From: Corynebacterium glyciniphilum AJ 3170
GTDB taxonomy: Bacteria; Actinomycetota; Actinomycetes; Mycobacteriales; Mycobacteriaceae
Length of the DNA stretch: 64,000 bases
NCBI RefSeq assembly: GCF_007673095.1
Contig: NZ_VDYZ01000001.1
Coordinates: 349,101 to 413,100 of the forward strand
Reading direction: 5' to 3'
Of the stretch, positions 16,459 to 25,529 are shown piece after piece. Each line of letters starts with the position of its first letter. Position 1 is the first letter of the stretch. The notes beneath the pieces were generated by a model. It saw only the letters and a program-made list of their open reading frames with translations, did not search any database and was not told where the DNA came from. The position numbers and the translations under genes were made by a program.

Positions 16459-17271
16459 ATGGTCTCCATGAACACACCTCCCATCGCATTCGTCATCGCG
16501 GGCTCCGAAGCCACCGGCGGCGCCGGCATCCAGGTCGACCTGAAGACCTTCCAGCAACTGGGTACCTACGGTGTCGGTGCACTGAGCTGCATCGTCGCCT
16601 TCGACCCGAACAACAACTGGGGTCACCGCTTCCACCCGGTGGACCCCGACATCATCGCCGAGCAGTTCGAGGCGGCTCTGGCCACCCACCCGGTCGAGGC
16701 GATGGATACGGCGAAGGTCGGGATGCTGGGAACCCCCCAGACCATCGACGTCGTCGCCGAGAAGCTCGCCGAGCGCAGCTGGAAGAACCTCGTCGTCGAC
16801 CCCGTCCTGATCTGCAAGGGCCAGGAGCCCGGCGCGGCGTTGGACACCGACAACGCCCTGCGGGAGAAGATCCTGCCGCTGGCGACGGTAGTGACGCCGA
16901 ACGTCTTCGAATCCCAGACCCTGTCAGGCATGGCGAACATCGAGACCGTCGAGGACCTCGAGGAAGCTGCCCGGCGTATCGGTGAACATGTCCCTTACGT
17001 CCTGGCCAAGGGCGGAGTCGAACTTCCCGGCGACGACGCCGTGGACGTGCTGTGGGACGGCGAGAAGATCACCCGCTTCAGCGCCCCGAAGATCGGTGAG
17101 CAACGGGTCTCCGGTGCCGGCTGCACCGTAGCCGCTGCGCTGACCGCCGAGCTGGCCAAGGGGACGGATATCGTCGAAGCCGTTCAGCGTGCCAAGGACC
17201 TGGTCACCCGCGGTATCGAGCACCGGGTCACCGCCAACACCCCCTTCGACACCGTGTGGCAGGGGGCTTGA
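16459..17271 (+). CDS. Pyridoxal/hydroxymethylpyrimidine kinase, PdxK/ThiD-like
   Basis: This is a 270-residue ribokinase-superfamily kinase. SEATGGAGIQVDLKTFQQLG at about 14-33 is the ThiD/PdxK N-terminal signature; AKVGMLGTPQTID and VVDPVLICKGQEPG line the substrate site; the catalytic GAGC motif lies in RVSGAGCTVAAAL. The GAGC instead of GTGC and the VAFDPNNNWGHRF region resemble Bacillus-type PdxK rather than the HMP-P kinase in the thiamine operon at 29 kb. It should phosphorylate pyridoxal, pyridoxine or HMP for B6 or thiamine salvage. ATG 16468 is an alternative start. Its 3' end overlaps the FUSC gene by 16 bases. Confidence 0.8.
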   Translation: MVSMNTPPIAFVIAGSEATGGAGIQVDLKTFQQLGTYGVGALSCIVAFDPNNNWGHRFHPVDPDIIAEQFEAALATHPVEAMDTAKVGMLGTPQTIDVVAEKLAERSWKNLVVDPVLICKGQEPGAALDTDNALREKILPLATVVTPNVFESQTLSGMANIETVEDLEEAARRIGEHVPYVLAKGGVELPGDDAVDVLWDGEKITRFSAPKIGEQRVSGAGCTVAAALTAELAKGTDIVEAVQRAKDLVTRGIEHRVTANTPFDTVWQGA

Positions 17272-18326
17272 GCCACCCGCTACGGCCGTCACGCGCCTCA
17301 GTCAGGGCGACAGCCCGCAGCATGCTCACGCTCGGGCCTGCGCAGGCCGATCTGGTGCCGGCGGTCCGTGTGGCGCTGTCGTTGGCCGTGCCGGTCGTCG
17401 TCCTGCTGCTCACCGACCGGATCGAATGGTCGTTGTTCGCCTCATTCGGAGCGTTCACCTCAATCTACGGCCGGTACACCCCGACCCGCACCCGGGTGCG
17501 TCAGCAGGTCCTCGTCGGCGCCATGCTCACCGCGTGTGTGGGGCTTGGGGCACTGATCGCCCGGCTGGCAGTGAACTGGGCTGACGCGACCCATGCCGTC
17601 GTCACCGTCGTGGCCGGTGCCTTCGTCGCCGCCGTGACAGCGACGGTGATCATGGTGCGGGACCTGAAGCCCTCCGGCGCGGTGTTCACTGTTTTCGCCA
17701 GCACCGCCGTCGCCTCCGCGCCGGTCACCGCGTCCCCGTGGGTCGCTCTGGCCATCGCCGCGGCGTCGGCGTCCTGGTGCATTCTGCTGAGCTATCTGTC
17801 GCGGTGGACCGGTGAAGCCAACACCCGGGCCCACGTCCCTTCTCCCCCGACGTTCCCGCGGGCCGAGAAAGTCCGGCAGTTCAGCCGCTACGGTGTCGCC
17901 GCGCTGCTCGGCGGTGCCATCGCTTCATTCACCGGCATCGCCTCGCCGTACTGGGCCCAGGTTGCCGCCGTCGTGCCCCTTTCTGCGCCCCGGCACCGCC
18001 AGCAGGTGGAGCGTGGGCTGCACCGCATCGTCGGCACGGTCCTGGGAGTGGGTGTGGCGGCGTTCCTGTTGTCGTTTCCCAGCCAACCGTGGCAGATCAT
18101 CGTCTGGGTCGTGGTGATGCAATTCCTCGCCGAGCTTTTCGTCCTGCGGAACTACTCCCTGGCGCTGGTGTTCATCACGCCCCTGGCACTGCTCATGGTC
18201 TTCCTCGCTCATCCGCAACCTGTCGGGACGCTGCTGGGGGCCCGTATCGCCGAAACGGTGATCGGATCGGTGGTCGGTATCGCCGTGGTCCTGTCCTCCG
18301 TGGCGATCGCACGACGGACCCGCTGA
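17256..18326 (+). CDS. FUSC-family (aromatic acid exporter-like) inner membrane protein
   Basis: This is a protein of about 356 residues with two blocks of hydrophobic helices (about 38-165 and 208-350), separated by a soluble segment SRWTGEANTRAHVPSPPTFPRAEKVRQFSRYG. The arrangement, with AALLGGAIASFTGIASPYWAQVAAVVPL and the RQQVERGLHRIVGTVLGVGVAA block, matches the FUSC/DUF2955 family related to aromatic acid efflux proteins. The second block carries the typical HRIxGTxxG loop. GTG 17256 overlaps the kinase gene; ATG 17322 would remove only 22 residues and may be the true start. Substrate unknown. Confidence 0.72.
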   Translation: MAGGLSHPLRPSRASVRATARSMLTLGPAQADLVPAVRVALSLAVPVVVLLLTDRIEWSLFASFGAFTSIYGRYTPTRTRVRQQVLVGAMLTACVGLGALIARLAVNWADATHAVVTVVAGAFVAAVTATVIMVRDLKPSGAVFTVFASTAVASAPVTASPWVALAIAAASASWCILLSYLSRWTGEANTRAHVPSPPTFPRAEKVRQFSRYGVAALLGGAIASFTGIASPYWAQVAAVVPLSAPRHRQQVERGLHRIVGTVLGVGVAAFLLSFPSQPWQIIVWVVVMQFLAELFVLRNYSLALVFITPLALLMVFLAHPQPVGTLLGARIAETVIGSVVGIAVVLSSVAIARRTR

Positions 18327-18363
18327 ACGGACTCTTCCACTTTTCCGGAACACGTCCCGTAAC

Positions 18364-20397
18364 ATGACCCGGCGAACTGACACCTACCCCGTCCGGCACC
18401 ACTGCCCAGCAACCCCGGTCGGAGAACGGAAAGACTCCGTGCCGGAATCCCCGGAACCCACGTCGCCCGACGGGCACACGCCCGTCGTCGACTCTCCCAC
18501 CCCATCCCCTGCGTCAGAGCCAGGGCGTTACCCGGACGACATGCACCCGGGACTTGTACCGGGCATCAGTGTCGACGACCAGCGTAACCGCTTCGGTCTG
18601 GACAAGGTGGTGTTCTTCATCACCGCGGTGCTCATCCTCTCTTTCATCGCCTGGGGCGTCACCAGTCCTTCATCGGTGTCCGACGTGTCCTCGACGATGT
18701 TCGCCTGGGCGATCAAGAACGTCGGCTGGCTTCTCAACGCGGTGATGGTCTCCGCCGTCGTCCTCATGCTCTATCTCGCGTTCTCGCGGTTCGGGCGGAT
18801 CAAACTGGGCACCGACGACGAGAAGCCCGAGTTCTCACGGTTCGCCTGGATCGCCATGATGTTCGGTGCCGGTCTCGGTGTGGGCATCTTCTTCTTCGGG
18901 CCATCCGAACCGTTGACCTACTACATGGACCCGCCGCCGCACACCACCGACCCGGAGACCCCCGAAGCTCTGCACCGTGGCCTGGCACAGGCCCACTTCC
19001 ACTGGGGTCTGGCCATCTGGGGCCTCTACGCCATGGTCGGTGGTGCCCTGGCCTACAGCTCCTACCGCCGCGGACGGGTGTCACTGTTCAGCTCGGCGTT
19101 CCGCTCACTGTTCGGAGAGCGACAGAGCTCCGGCATCGCGGGCAGGCTCGTGGACATGATGGCGATCATCGCCACCCTCTTCGGCACCGCTGCGACCCTG
19201 GGGCTTTCTGCACTGCAGATCAGCGAGGGCATCCAGATCGTCTCGGGCGCCTCGCGCATCACCAACACGGTGTTGATCATGATCATCGCCGTACTGACCC
19301 TCTGCTTCATCCTCAGTGCCGTATCCGGTGCCGCCCGCGGTATCCGGTACCTGTCCAACCTCAACATCAGCCTGACGCTCGGTCTGGTGTTGTTCACCTT
19401 CATCCTCGGGCCGACACTGTTCCTGCTGAACCTGGTGCCCTCGGGCATCATGGCCTACGCCGACAACATGCTCGACATGATGAGCAGGTCGCTGTCCTGG
19501 GGTGATGACACGCTGGAGTTCCAGTCGGTGTGGACCGCGTTCTACTGGGCCTGGTGGATCGCCTGGACGCCCTTCGTCGGCTTGTTCATCGCCAGGATCT
19601 CCCGTGGTCGGACGATCCGTGAATTCGCACTGGTGACGACTCTGGCACCGACATTCATCCTGATCCTCGCCTTCACGATCTTCGGCGGTACCGCGATCAG
19701 TTTCTTCCGGGACGGTCGAGAAGGTGTTGACGGCGACTCCTCTCCCGAACAGGTGTTGTTCGCCCTGTTCGACAATCTGCCGTTGAATTCGATCACCCCG
19801 TTCATCATCGTGTTCGTCCTCGCCGTTTTCTTCATCACCTCGGCAGACTCCGCGTCCCTGGTGATGGGGACGCTGTCCGAGAAGGGCAACCCGTCCCCGA
19901 GAAAGCTTGTGGTTGTCTTCTGGGGCCTGTGCATGATGGGTGTCGCGGTGGTCATGCTGCTCACCGGCGGTGAAACCGCTCTGACCGGACTGCAGAACCT
20001 CACGATTCTCATCGCCATACCTTTCTCTGTGGTGCTCATCGTTCTTGCTGTCGCATTCGTGAAAGACCTCTCCACTGACCCGGCGGCGATCCGGCGCGAC
20101 TACGCACGCTCCGCCATCCAGAACGCCGTGGTCAAGGGGATGCAGGAACACGGCGACGATTTCGAACTCTCCGTCTCCCGGACCGAGGGAGGCGCAGGCG
20201 CGGGAGCCCACTTCGATTCCACCGCGGAGAAGGTCACCGACTGGTACCGGCGCACCGACGAAGACGGCAATGACGTCGGCTACGACTACGGCTCCGGGGA
20301 ATGGGCTGACGGGTGGACGCCGGACAGGCGTGCCGATGACGTCGGCGACGAGGACGCGGACGGCGATCCGGCGACTCCGGAACGTAACCGGGACTAG
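18364..20397 (+). CDS. BCCT-family compatible-solute transporter (BetP/LcoP/EctP-like)
   Basis: This is a 677-residue secondary transporter. It has a Pro/Ser/acidic cytoplasmic N-tail of about 75 residues, twelve predicted helices, and a charged C-tail of ~90 residues (ATPERNRD end). The BCCT signature is seen in WAWWIAWTPFVGLFIARISRG, and the Gly-rich substrate helix in MMFGAGLGVGIFFFGPSEPL. Long charged tails act in osmosensing in BetP. It probably imports betaine, ectoine or proline-like solutes with Na+. The C-tail is Asp/Glu rich with no clear positively charged cluster like that of BetP, so LcoP/EctP-like constitutive or weakly regulated uptake is possible. GTG 18439 is an alternative start. 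Confidence 0.87.
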   Translation: MTRRTDTYPVRHHCPATPVGERKDSVPESPEPTSPDGHTPVVDSPTPSPASEPGRYPDDMHPGLVPGISVDDQRNRFGLDKVVFFITAVLILSFIAWGVTSPSSVSDVSSTMFAWAIKNVGWLLNAVMVSAVVLMLYLAFSRFGRIKLGTDDEKPEFSRFAWIAMMFGAGLGVGIFFFGPSEPLTYYMDPPPHTTDPETPEALHRGLAQAHFHWGLAIWGLYAMVGGALAYSSYRRGRVSLFSSAFRSLFGERQSSGIAGRLVDMMAIIATLFGTAATLGLSALQISEGIQIVSGASRITNTVLIMIIAVLTLCFILSAVSGAARGIRYLSNLNISLTLGLVLFTFILGPTLFLLNLVPSGIMAYADNMLDMMSRSLSWGDDTLEFQSVWTAFYWAWWIAWTPFVGLFIARISRGRTIREFALVTTLAPTFILILAFTIFGGTAISFFRDGREGVDGDSSPEQVLFALFDNLPLNSITPFIIVFVLAVFFITSADSASLVMGTLSEKGNPSPRKLVVVFWGLCMMGVAVVMLLTGGETALTGLQNLTILIAIPFSVVLIVLAVAFVKDLSTDPAAIRRDYARSAIQNAVVKGMQEHGDDFELSVSRTEGGAGAGAHFDSTAEKVTDWYRRTDEDGNDVGYDYGSGEWADGWTPDRRADDVGDEDADGDPATPERNRD

Positions 20398-20424
20398 CCT
20401 GTCCGGTCCGCGTGCCGCACACGA

Positions 20425-20438
20425 TACGATGAGAAGCT
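20425..20438 (+). promoter_or_regulatory. -10 box for a leaderless gpt-like mRNA
   Basis: TACGAT (20425-20430) fits the corynebacterial TAnnnT -10 box and ends 8 bases before ATG 20439. This puts the transcription start at or next to the ATG. No ribosome-binding site is present between them. No clear -35 box is seen. Confidence 0.5.
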
Positions 20439-20948
20439 ATGAGCCCCACGAGCACTGAACGCGAGATCCTCACCTACGACCTCTTCGGCACCGCCATCAA
20501 GGAGCTGGCACAGACGGTCGTGGACGACTACAAGCCCGACCTGATCCTCTCCATCGCCCGTGGCGGGCTTCTCATCGGTGGGGCCCTCGGCTACGCGATG
20601 GGTATCAAGAACGTCTCGGTGATCAACGTGGAGTTCTACACCGGCGTCGGTGAGACCCTGGACCAGCCGGTGATGCTTCCCCCGACCCCTGAGGCCGTCG
20701 ACCTGTCCGGCATGAAGGTCCTCATCGCCGACGACGTCGCCGATTCCGGCAAGACCCTGGAGCTGGTCCAGGAGTACTGTGCCGAGACCGTCGCTGAAGC
20801 GCGCACCGCGGTGATCTACGAGAAGTCGCGTTCGATCATCAAGCCGGACTACGTGTGGAAGAAGACCGACCAGTGGATCGACTTCCCCTGGTCGGATTTC
20901 CCGGTCATCACGCCTACCGGGGCCCCGACCGGCGGCGAGGCCTCCTAG
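20439..20948 (+). CDS. gpt: Purine phosphoribosyltransferase (Gpt-like)
   Basis: This is a 169-residue type I phosphoribosyltransferase. The PRPP-binding loop is VLIADDVADSGKTLELV at about 90-106, with two acidic residues followed by the small-residue turn. SIARGGLLIGGALGYAMGI forms the pyrophosphate-side loop. Relatives salvage guanine, xanthine or hypoxanthine to nucleotides with PRPP. The C-terminal WIDFPWSDFPVI segment resembles xanthine-guanine enzymes of actinobacteria. Specificity is not certain. Its stop overlaps by 4 bases the convergent FAD dehydrogenase gene. Confidence 0.8.
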   Translation: MSPTSTEREILTYDLFGTAIKELAQTVVDDYKPDLILSIARGGLLIGGALGYAMGIKNVSVINVEFYTGVGETLDQPVMLPPTPEAVDLSGMKVLIADDVADSGKTLELVQEYCAETVAEARTAVIYEKSRSIIKPDYVWKKTDQWIDFPWSDFPVITPTGAPTGGEAS

Positions 20949-22648
20949 CTGCCGCCTGGTGTCCTGTTTCCGGCTCTGCCCAGCGCCTCTCCGACGCGCT
21001 TGCCGCTGTGGATGCAGCCGCCGAGGAACGTGCCCTCCAGCGCGTTCTTCCCGTGCATGCCGCCACCGCCGAAACCGGCTACCTCACCGGCAGCGTACAG
21101 CCCCGGGAGGACGGTGCCGTCCGACCGCAGACACCTGCCTGACAGGTCAGTCTGGATCCCTCCGAGGGTCTTACGTGTCACCATCCGCAGTCGCACAGCG
21201 ATCAGCGGACCGTGGGCCGGGTCGAGGATCTTGTGCGGTTTCGCGGCCCGCACGATCTTGTCGCCGAGGAACTGACGTGCCGTCCCCAGATAGTTGACCT
21301 GGGCGTCCTTCGAGAATTTGTTGTCGAGCTGACTGTCGCGGTCCTCGATCTGCCCGCGGAGTTCCGCTGCGTCGATCACCGGTGCGGAGTCGTCCGTCAG
21401 GTTGTTCATCCCCTCCACGAGCGACTCCAGGTCGTCGGCGATGACCCAGTCCTCGCCGTGGTCCATGAAGTTACGTACCGCGACGTGCGTTCCTGGGCCG
21501 ACCTTGCCGAGCAGCTTGCGCAGGGACTTGTCGGTGAGGTCAGGGTTCTGCTCGGACCCGGAGAAGATGAACTCCTTGTCGGCGATGGTCTGGTCGAGGA
21601 CGAACCAGCTGTAGCCGTGTCCGGTGCGTCCGATGTGCTCCAGTGAGGCGAGGTTGTCGGAGCCGGGGAAGATGTTGGTGGGCAGTCGTTGCCCCGCCGC
21701 ATCGAACCACAGGGTGCTGGGGCCAGGGATGATGCGGATCCCGTGATCGGGCCAGATCGGGTCCCAGTTGGCCATTCCCTCGGTGTAGTGCCACATCCGG
21801 TCGGTGTTGACCGTCGTCGCACCGGCGGCGGTCGAAATGCCGATCATCCGTCCGTCGACGTGCGCCGGCACCCCTGCCACCAGGTCAGTGGGACACTCCC
21901 CCCACCGCTCTGTCGGCCACGAACGACGCACCAGGTCGAGGTTGCCTCCGATACCACCCGAGGTGACAGCCACCGCCGCGCCGCGGTACTCGAAGGTGTC
22001 CACCACATCGCGCGATGAGGCGACACCCCGCCCCAGGTCATCGCAGGGGGCCAGAATGCTCCCCCGTACGCCGACCACTGCGCCGTCGTCGACGATCAGT
22101 TCGTCGACCCGGTGGCGGAACGCGAAGCGGACCGTGCCCCGCCGCTCCGCGTCAAGCAGTGGCTCCCGGAAGACACGGACGACCTCCGGCCCGGTACCCC
22201 AGGTCAGGTGGAACCGTGGCACCGAATTCCCGTGCCCGGAAGCGTTCCCGCTGCCCCGTTCCGCCCACCCCACCGTCGGCAGGACGTTGAGCCCGAGGCC
22301 GCGCAGGTAGTCACGTTTCTCCGTCGCTGCGAAGTGGACGTACGCCCGGCCCCACTCCCGTGGCCAACGGTCATTGTCGGACTCGTCGTAGCCTGCAGAG
22401 TTCCGCCAGTCGCGCCAGGCCAGATCCTCGGAATCGTGGATCCCCATGAACTTCTGTTCCGGGCTGCCGACGTAGAAGAGCCCGCCGAGCGACCAGTAGG
22501 CCTGACCTCCGAGATTGGCACGGTTCTCCTGGTCGAGAACGAGCACCTCCCGTCCTGCCTTCTCCGCCTCATAGGCTGCGACGAGGCCGGCGAGGCCGGC
22601 CCCGACGATGATCACGGTGCTGTCTGTACTTCCTCGACTCTCTCCCAT
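20945..22648 (-). CDS. FAD-dependent dehydrogenase (KstD-like FAD-binding_2 family)
   Basis: This is a 567-residue flavoprotein. The N-terminal dinucleotide fold VIIVGAGLAGLVAAYEAEKAG at about 12-32 binds FAD (GxGxxG). The C-terminal FAD motif is LPGLYAAGEVAGFGGGGMHG at about 516-535. Overall it belongs to the fumarate reductase/3-ketosteroid delta-1-dehydrogenase superfamily, in the group usually labelled FAD-binding dehydrogenase, with VTRKTLGGIQTDLSGR as a second conserved block. The substrate is unknown; steroid dehydrogenation is only one possibility. It is divergent from the MHS transporter gene, with an inverted repeat between the two starts. Confidence 0.8.
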   Translation of the reverse strand: MGESRGSTDSTVIIVGAGLAGLVAAYEAEKAGREVLVLDQENRANLGGQAYWSLGGLFYVGSPEQKFMGIHDSEDLAWRDWRNSAGYDESDNDRWPREWGRAYVHFAATEKRDYLRGLGLNVLPTVGWAERGSGNASGHGNSVPRFHLTWGTGPEVVRVFREPLLDAERRGTVRFAFRHRVDELIVDDGAVVGVRGSILAPCDDLGRGVASSRDVVDTFEYRGAAVAVTSGGIGGNLDLVRRSWPTERWGECPTDLVAGVPAHVDGRMIGISTAAGATTVNTDRMWHYTEGMANWDPIWPDHGIRIIPGPSTLWFDAAGQRLPTNIFPGSDNLASLEHIGRTGHGYSWFVLDQTIADKEFIFSGSEQNPDLTDKSLRKLLGKVGPGTHVAVRNFMDHGEDWVIADDLESLVEGMNNLTDDSAPVIDAAELRGQIEDRDSQLDNKFSKDAQVNYLGTARQFLGDKIVRAAKPHKILDPAHGPLIAVRLRMVTRKTLGGIQTDLSGRCLRSDGTVLPGLYAAGEVAGFGGGGMHGKNALEGTFLGGCIHSGKRVGEALGRAGNRTPGGS

Positions 22649-22697
22649 ACAAAAGGAGTCTAGGTGCTACAGACCCGGCGGGCGCACAAGCGAGATA

Positions 22698-22733
22698 TCC
22701 CACACAGCGGACAGTTGCGTTCGTTGTGTGGGA
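22698..22733. promoter_or_regulatory. 9-bp inverted repeat between divergent FAD dehydrogenase and MHS transporter genes
   Basis: TCCCACACA (22698-22706) and its exact reverse complement TGTGTGGGA (22725-22733) are separated by 18 bases. They lie between starts at 22648 and 22800. No U-tract follows on either strand, which argues against a terminator. An operator for a regulator of both genes is the simplest reading; the regulator is not identified. Confidence 0.45.
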
Positions 22734-22799
22734 AGGGTAGTTTTCCACACCGTCCTGCAGACACATCCACGTTCCCGAAGAGAGACTCGCAGCCACGCC

Positions 22800-24176
22800 A
22801 TGACCACACCCCTCACCGATCATTCCGGCCCACCGCCGGAGACCACTACCGCGCAGACGACCGGCAACAAGAAGAGCCGGGTGATCTTCGCTTCGACGAT
22901 CGGCACGACGATCGAGTTCTACGACTTCTACGCCTACGCCACGGCCGCGATCATCGTCTTCCCGCACCTCTTCTTCCCGGAGAACGAGAACTCCACCGTC
23001 GGCCTTCTCGCCTCCCTCGCCACCTTCGGCCTGGCCTTCGTCGCCCGCCCGGTCGGCTCAGTGCTCTTCGGGCACTTCGGCGACCGGGTCGGACGCAAAG
23101 CCACGCTGATCGGCGCCCTGCTGACCATGGGCATCGCCACCTTCATCATCGGCCTGCTCCCGACCTACGAGCAGATCGGCCTGTGGGCACCGGCACTCCT
23201 CGCGCTGATGCGCTTCTGCCAGGGACTCGGACTCGGCGGGGAATGGTCCGGAGCCGCACTCCTGGCCACCGAAAACGCCGAGGAAGGCAAGCGCGCCCGT
23301 GCCGCGATGTGGCCTCAGCTCGGCGCCCCCTTCGGCTTCATCCTGGCCAACGGCCTGTTCCTCATCCTCGTCCTGGGGATGGACCACACCCACGGCGAGC
23401 CCGGCGGCGCGTTCATGACCTGGGGATGGCGGGTGCCGTTCCTGCTGTCCTCGGTGATGGTGATCATCGGGCTCTACGTGCGCTTCAAGCTCGAGGAAAC
23501 CCCGGTCTTCCAGGACACGCTGGACAAGGGCGAGGACGTCAAGGTCCCCACCCTCGAGGTCTTCCGCACCGCCTGGCGCCCGGTCCTGCTCGGCACCTTC
23601 GTGATGGTCTCGACCTACACCCTGTTCTACCTGGTGACGACCTGGTTCCTCTCCTTCGGTATCGGTGACCGCGACGCCGGTGAAGGGCTGGGGATCCCCT
23701 ACAACCACTTCCTCGTCATCCAGCTGATCACCGTGCTGTTCTTCGTCATCGGCATCCCCCTCGCCGGCTACCTGTCCGACACCGTGGGTCGCCGCCGCTA
23801 CCTCACCGTGGTCTCCGTCCTGGTGCTGGCGTACTCCTGTGCCTTCCAGGCGTTCCTCGACCCGGCGACCTCCGGTGAGGTCAAGGCCGGCATCTTCCTC
23901 GGCATCGGCATGTTTCTGATGGGCCTGATTTTCGGCTCCATGTCCGCCGTCCTCCCGGAGATGTTCCCCACCAATGTGCGCTACACCGGCTCCGGAATCT
24001 CCTACAACGTCTCGTCCATCCTCGGTGCGGCCGTCGCGCCGTTCATCGCCGTGGCGCTGGCCACCACCTACGGCCCCTGGGCAGTCGGCGTCTACCTGGC
24101 CGTCGTCGTGCTGATCAGCCTGGTGGCCATCCGTCTGATGCCGGAGACCAGGGACACCGACCTCTACACCGTGTAG
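22800..24176 (+). CDS. MHS-family MFS transporter (ProP/ShiA-like metabolite:H+ symporter)
   Basis: This is a 458-residue protein from ATG 22800. Twelve helices are predicted. The metabolite:H+ symporter features are present: IGTTIEFYDFYAYATAAII in helix 1, the MFS loop 2-3 motif GHFGDRVGRKATLI at about 93-106, and RFCQGLGLGGEWSGAALL in helix 4, then GAPFGFILANGLF. Substrates of the family include shikimate, proline/betaine and dicarboxylates; none can be chosen from sequence. A similar permease flanks ufaA in C. glutamicum (established gene order), which supports the assignment of the neighbourhood. Its stop is 3 bases from that of the convergent ufaA gene. Confidence 0.85.
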   Translation: MTTPLTDHSGPPPETTTAQTTGNKKSRVIFASTIGTTIEFYDFYAYATAAIIVFPHLFFPENENSTVGLLASLATFGLAFVARPVGSVLFGHFGDRVGRKATLIGALLTMGIATFIIGLLPTYEQIGLWAPALLALMRFCQGLGLGGEWSGAALLATENAEEGKRARAAMWPQLGAPFGFILANGLFLILVLGMDHTHGEPGGAFMTWGWRVPFLLSSVMVIIGLYVRFKLEETPVFQDTLDKGEDVKVPTLEVFRTAWRPVLLGTFVMVSTYTLFYLVTTWFLSFGIGDRDAGEGLGIPYNHFLVIQLITVLFFVIGIPLAGYLSDTVGRRRYLTVVSVLVLAYSCAFQAFLDPATSGEVKAGIFLGIGMFLMGLIFGSMSAVLPEMFPTNVRYTGSGISYNVSSILGAAVAPFIAVALATTYGPWAVGVYLAVVVLISLVAIRLMPETRDTDLYTV

Positions 24177-24179
24177 ACC

Positions 24180-25529
24180 TCAGAACCGACGGAACACGAA
24201 CTGCTCGCAGTCCAGTGCTCCGGCGCGGGCGAGCGCCTCGTGCAGTGCGAACTGGTAGTTCCACAGCCGTCGGTAGACGGCGTCGAAGCCCGCCGCAGCT
24301 GCGGCACGCTCCCGGGAGTTGAACGCCGAGCGCCACAGTGCCAGCGTGGTCGCGTAGTGCGAACCCATCCGGTTGCGTGCCGTGAGACGGAGGCCCGCCC
24401 GGTTCGCGCGCGAGAGCACGTGCTCGGCGGTGGGGTACTCGACGGCGGGCCACACATAGGCGCGCATCACGTCGAGACTCTCACCGACAGTCTCGTCCGG
24501 CAGGCCGGAATCCGGCACACGCACCACCGACTGGATCACCGCGATCCCGTCGGACGCCAGCATGCGCTCGACGGCCCGGAGGAAGTGGATGGTGCCGTCG
24601 TCGCCGAGGGTCTCCATGCGTTCCACGCTGAAGATCGCGTCGTAGGTACCCGACCACTGCCGGGGTGAGGGGACCGGCCCGCGAATCGTCTGCACACGCA
24701 CGGCACCACCGACGCCGGCATCATGCGCATAGGCCCTGACCCGTTCCGCATGCTCGACGTCCGAGGTCAACACGTCGACATGCGCGCCCCGTTGGGCCGC
24801 CATGACCGGGAGTGCACCACCGGAGGACGGCAGCTCCAGGACCCGGTGGCCCGGGCCGACCTGTGCTTCGTCGAGCATGGCGTTGATGCGGTGGCGTTGC
24901 GCCGAGTCCAGGTCGGCCCGGTCGACGAGTTCCGGGTCCGTCGGGGCATCGAAGTAGCGGACCGTCACCGCGGGATGATGACCGTCCTGCTCCGGGTTCT
25001 CCACCTCGGATGTCCGGGTCCCGGAGGCGAAGAGTGCTGACCCGGTGGCACGGTAGCGCCCGGCGTAGATGTCCACCAGACTGTCGGGGAGATCACCGGC
25101 ACGCACATGTCCGGACACCCGCCGGCGCCGTCGGGACAGCGTCCGACCGAACCCGCCTTCCAACGGCTGGGTCAACAGCACCCCCAGAACGTCCGGCAGA
25201 GGCTCGGCGGTCCACTCCCCCGCCATGTACCCCTCGGCGAGTCCGAGCCACCCCGAGTCGACGACACGGTCGAGGACCAGTCCGTCATCCACCACGAACC
25301 GGGGGGTCGCCCCCGGCGTCAGTGCCACCCCGTGCTCCTGGGTGAGGTCCTCCAGACGTTGTTGCAGGTTGACCGCCCGCCGTCCGAGAAACGGTGCTTC
25401 GGGCAGACGTGCCACCCCCGGCCAGCGCTCGGGGTCGACGTAGGACTCCCGACCGTCCCGCGGGTCGCGACGGCGACGGCCGTCGTCGACAGGTGGTGCC
25501 ACCTCTGCCTCCGTCCTCGCTGGTATCAT
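24180..25529 (-). CDS. ufaA: Cyclopropane-fatty-acyl-phospholipid synthase family methyltransferase (UfaA-like)
   Basis: This is a 449-residue protein from ATG 25529 (MIPARTEAEVAPP). The N-terminal domain (LQQRLEDLTQEHGVALTPG, then GLAEGYMAGEW, a hallmark of CFA synthases) precedes a class I SAM methyltransferase domain: GHRVLELPSSGGALPVMAAQRG as motif I, and FSVERMETLGDD, where the family usually has SxEMxEHVG. Motif I has SSGGA in place of the usual GxGWGG, so SAM binding geometry may differ. Family enzymes methylate or cyclopropanate unsaturated lipids. The locus is syntenic with ufaA next to ndh in C. glutamicum. The atypical motifs leave actual CFA activity uncertain. Confidence 0.78.
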   Translation of the reverse strand: MIPARTEAEVAPPVDDGRRRRDPRDGRESYVDPERWPGVARLPEAPFLGRRAVNLQQRLEDLTQEHGVALTPGATPRFVVDDGLVLDRVVDSGWLGLAEGYMAGEWTAEPLPDVLGVLLTQPLEGGFGRTLSRRRRRVSGHVRAGDLPDSLVDIYAGRYRATGSALFASGTRTSEVENPEQDGHHPAVTVRYFDAPTDPELVDRADLDSAQRHRINAMLDEAQVGPGHRVLELPSSGGALPVMAAQRGAHVDVLTSDVEHAERVRAYAHDAGVGGAVRVQTIRGPVPSPRQWSGTYDAIFSVERMETLGDDGTIHFLRAVERMLASDGIAVIQSVVRVPDSGLPDETVGESLDVMRAYVWPAVEYPTAEHVLSRANRAGLRLTARNRMGSHYATTLALWRSAFNSRERAAAAAGFDAVYRRLWNYQFALHEALARAGALDCEQFVFRRF

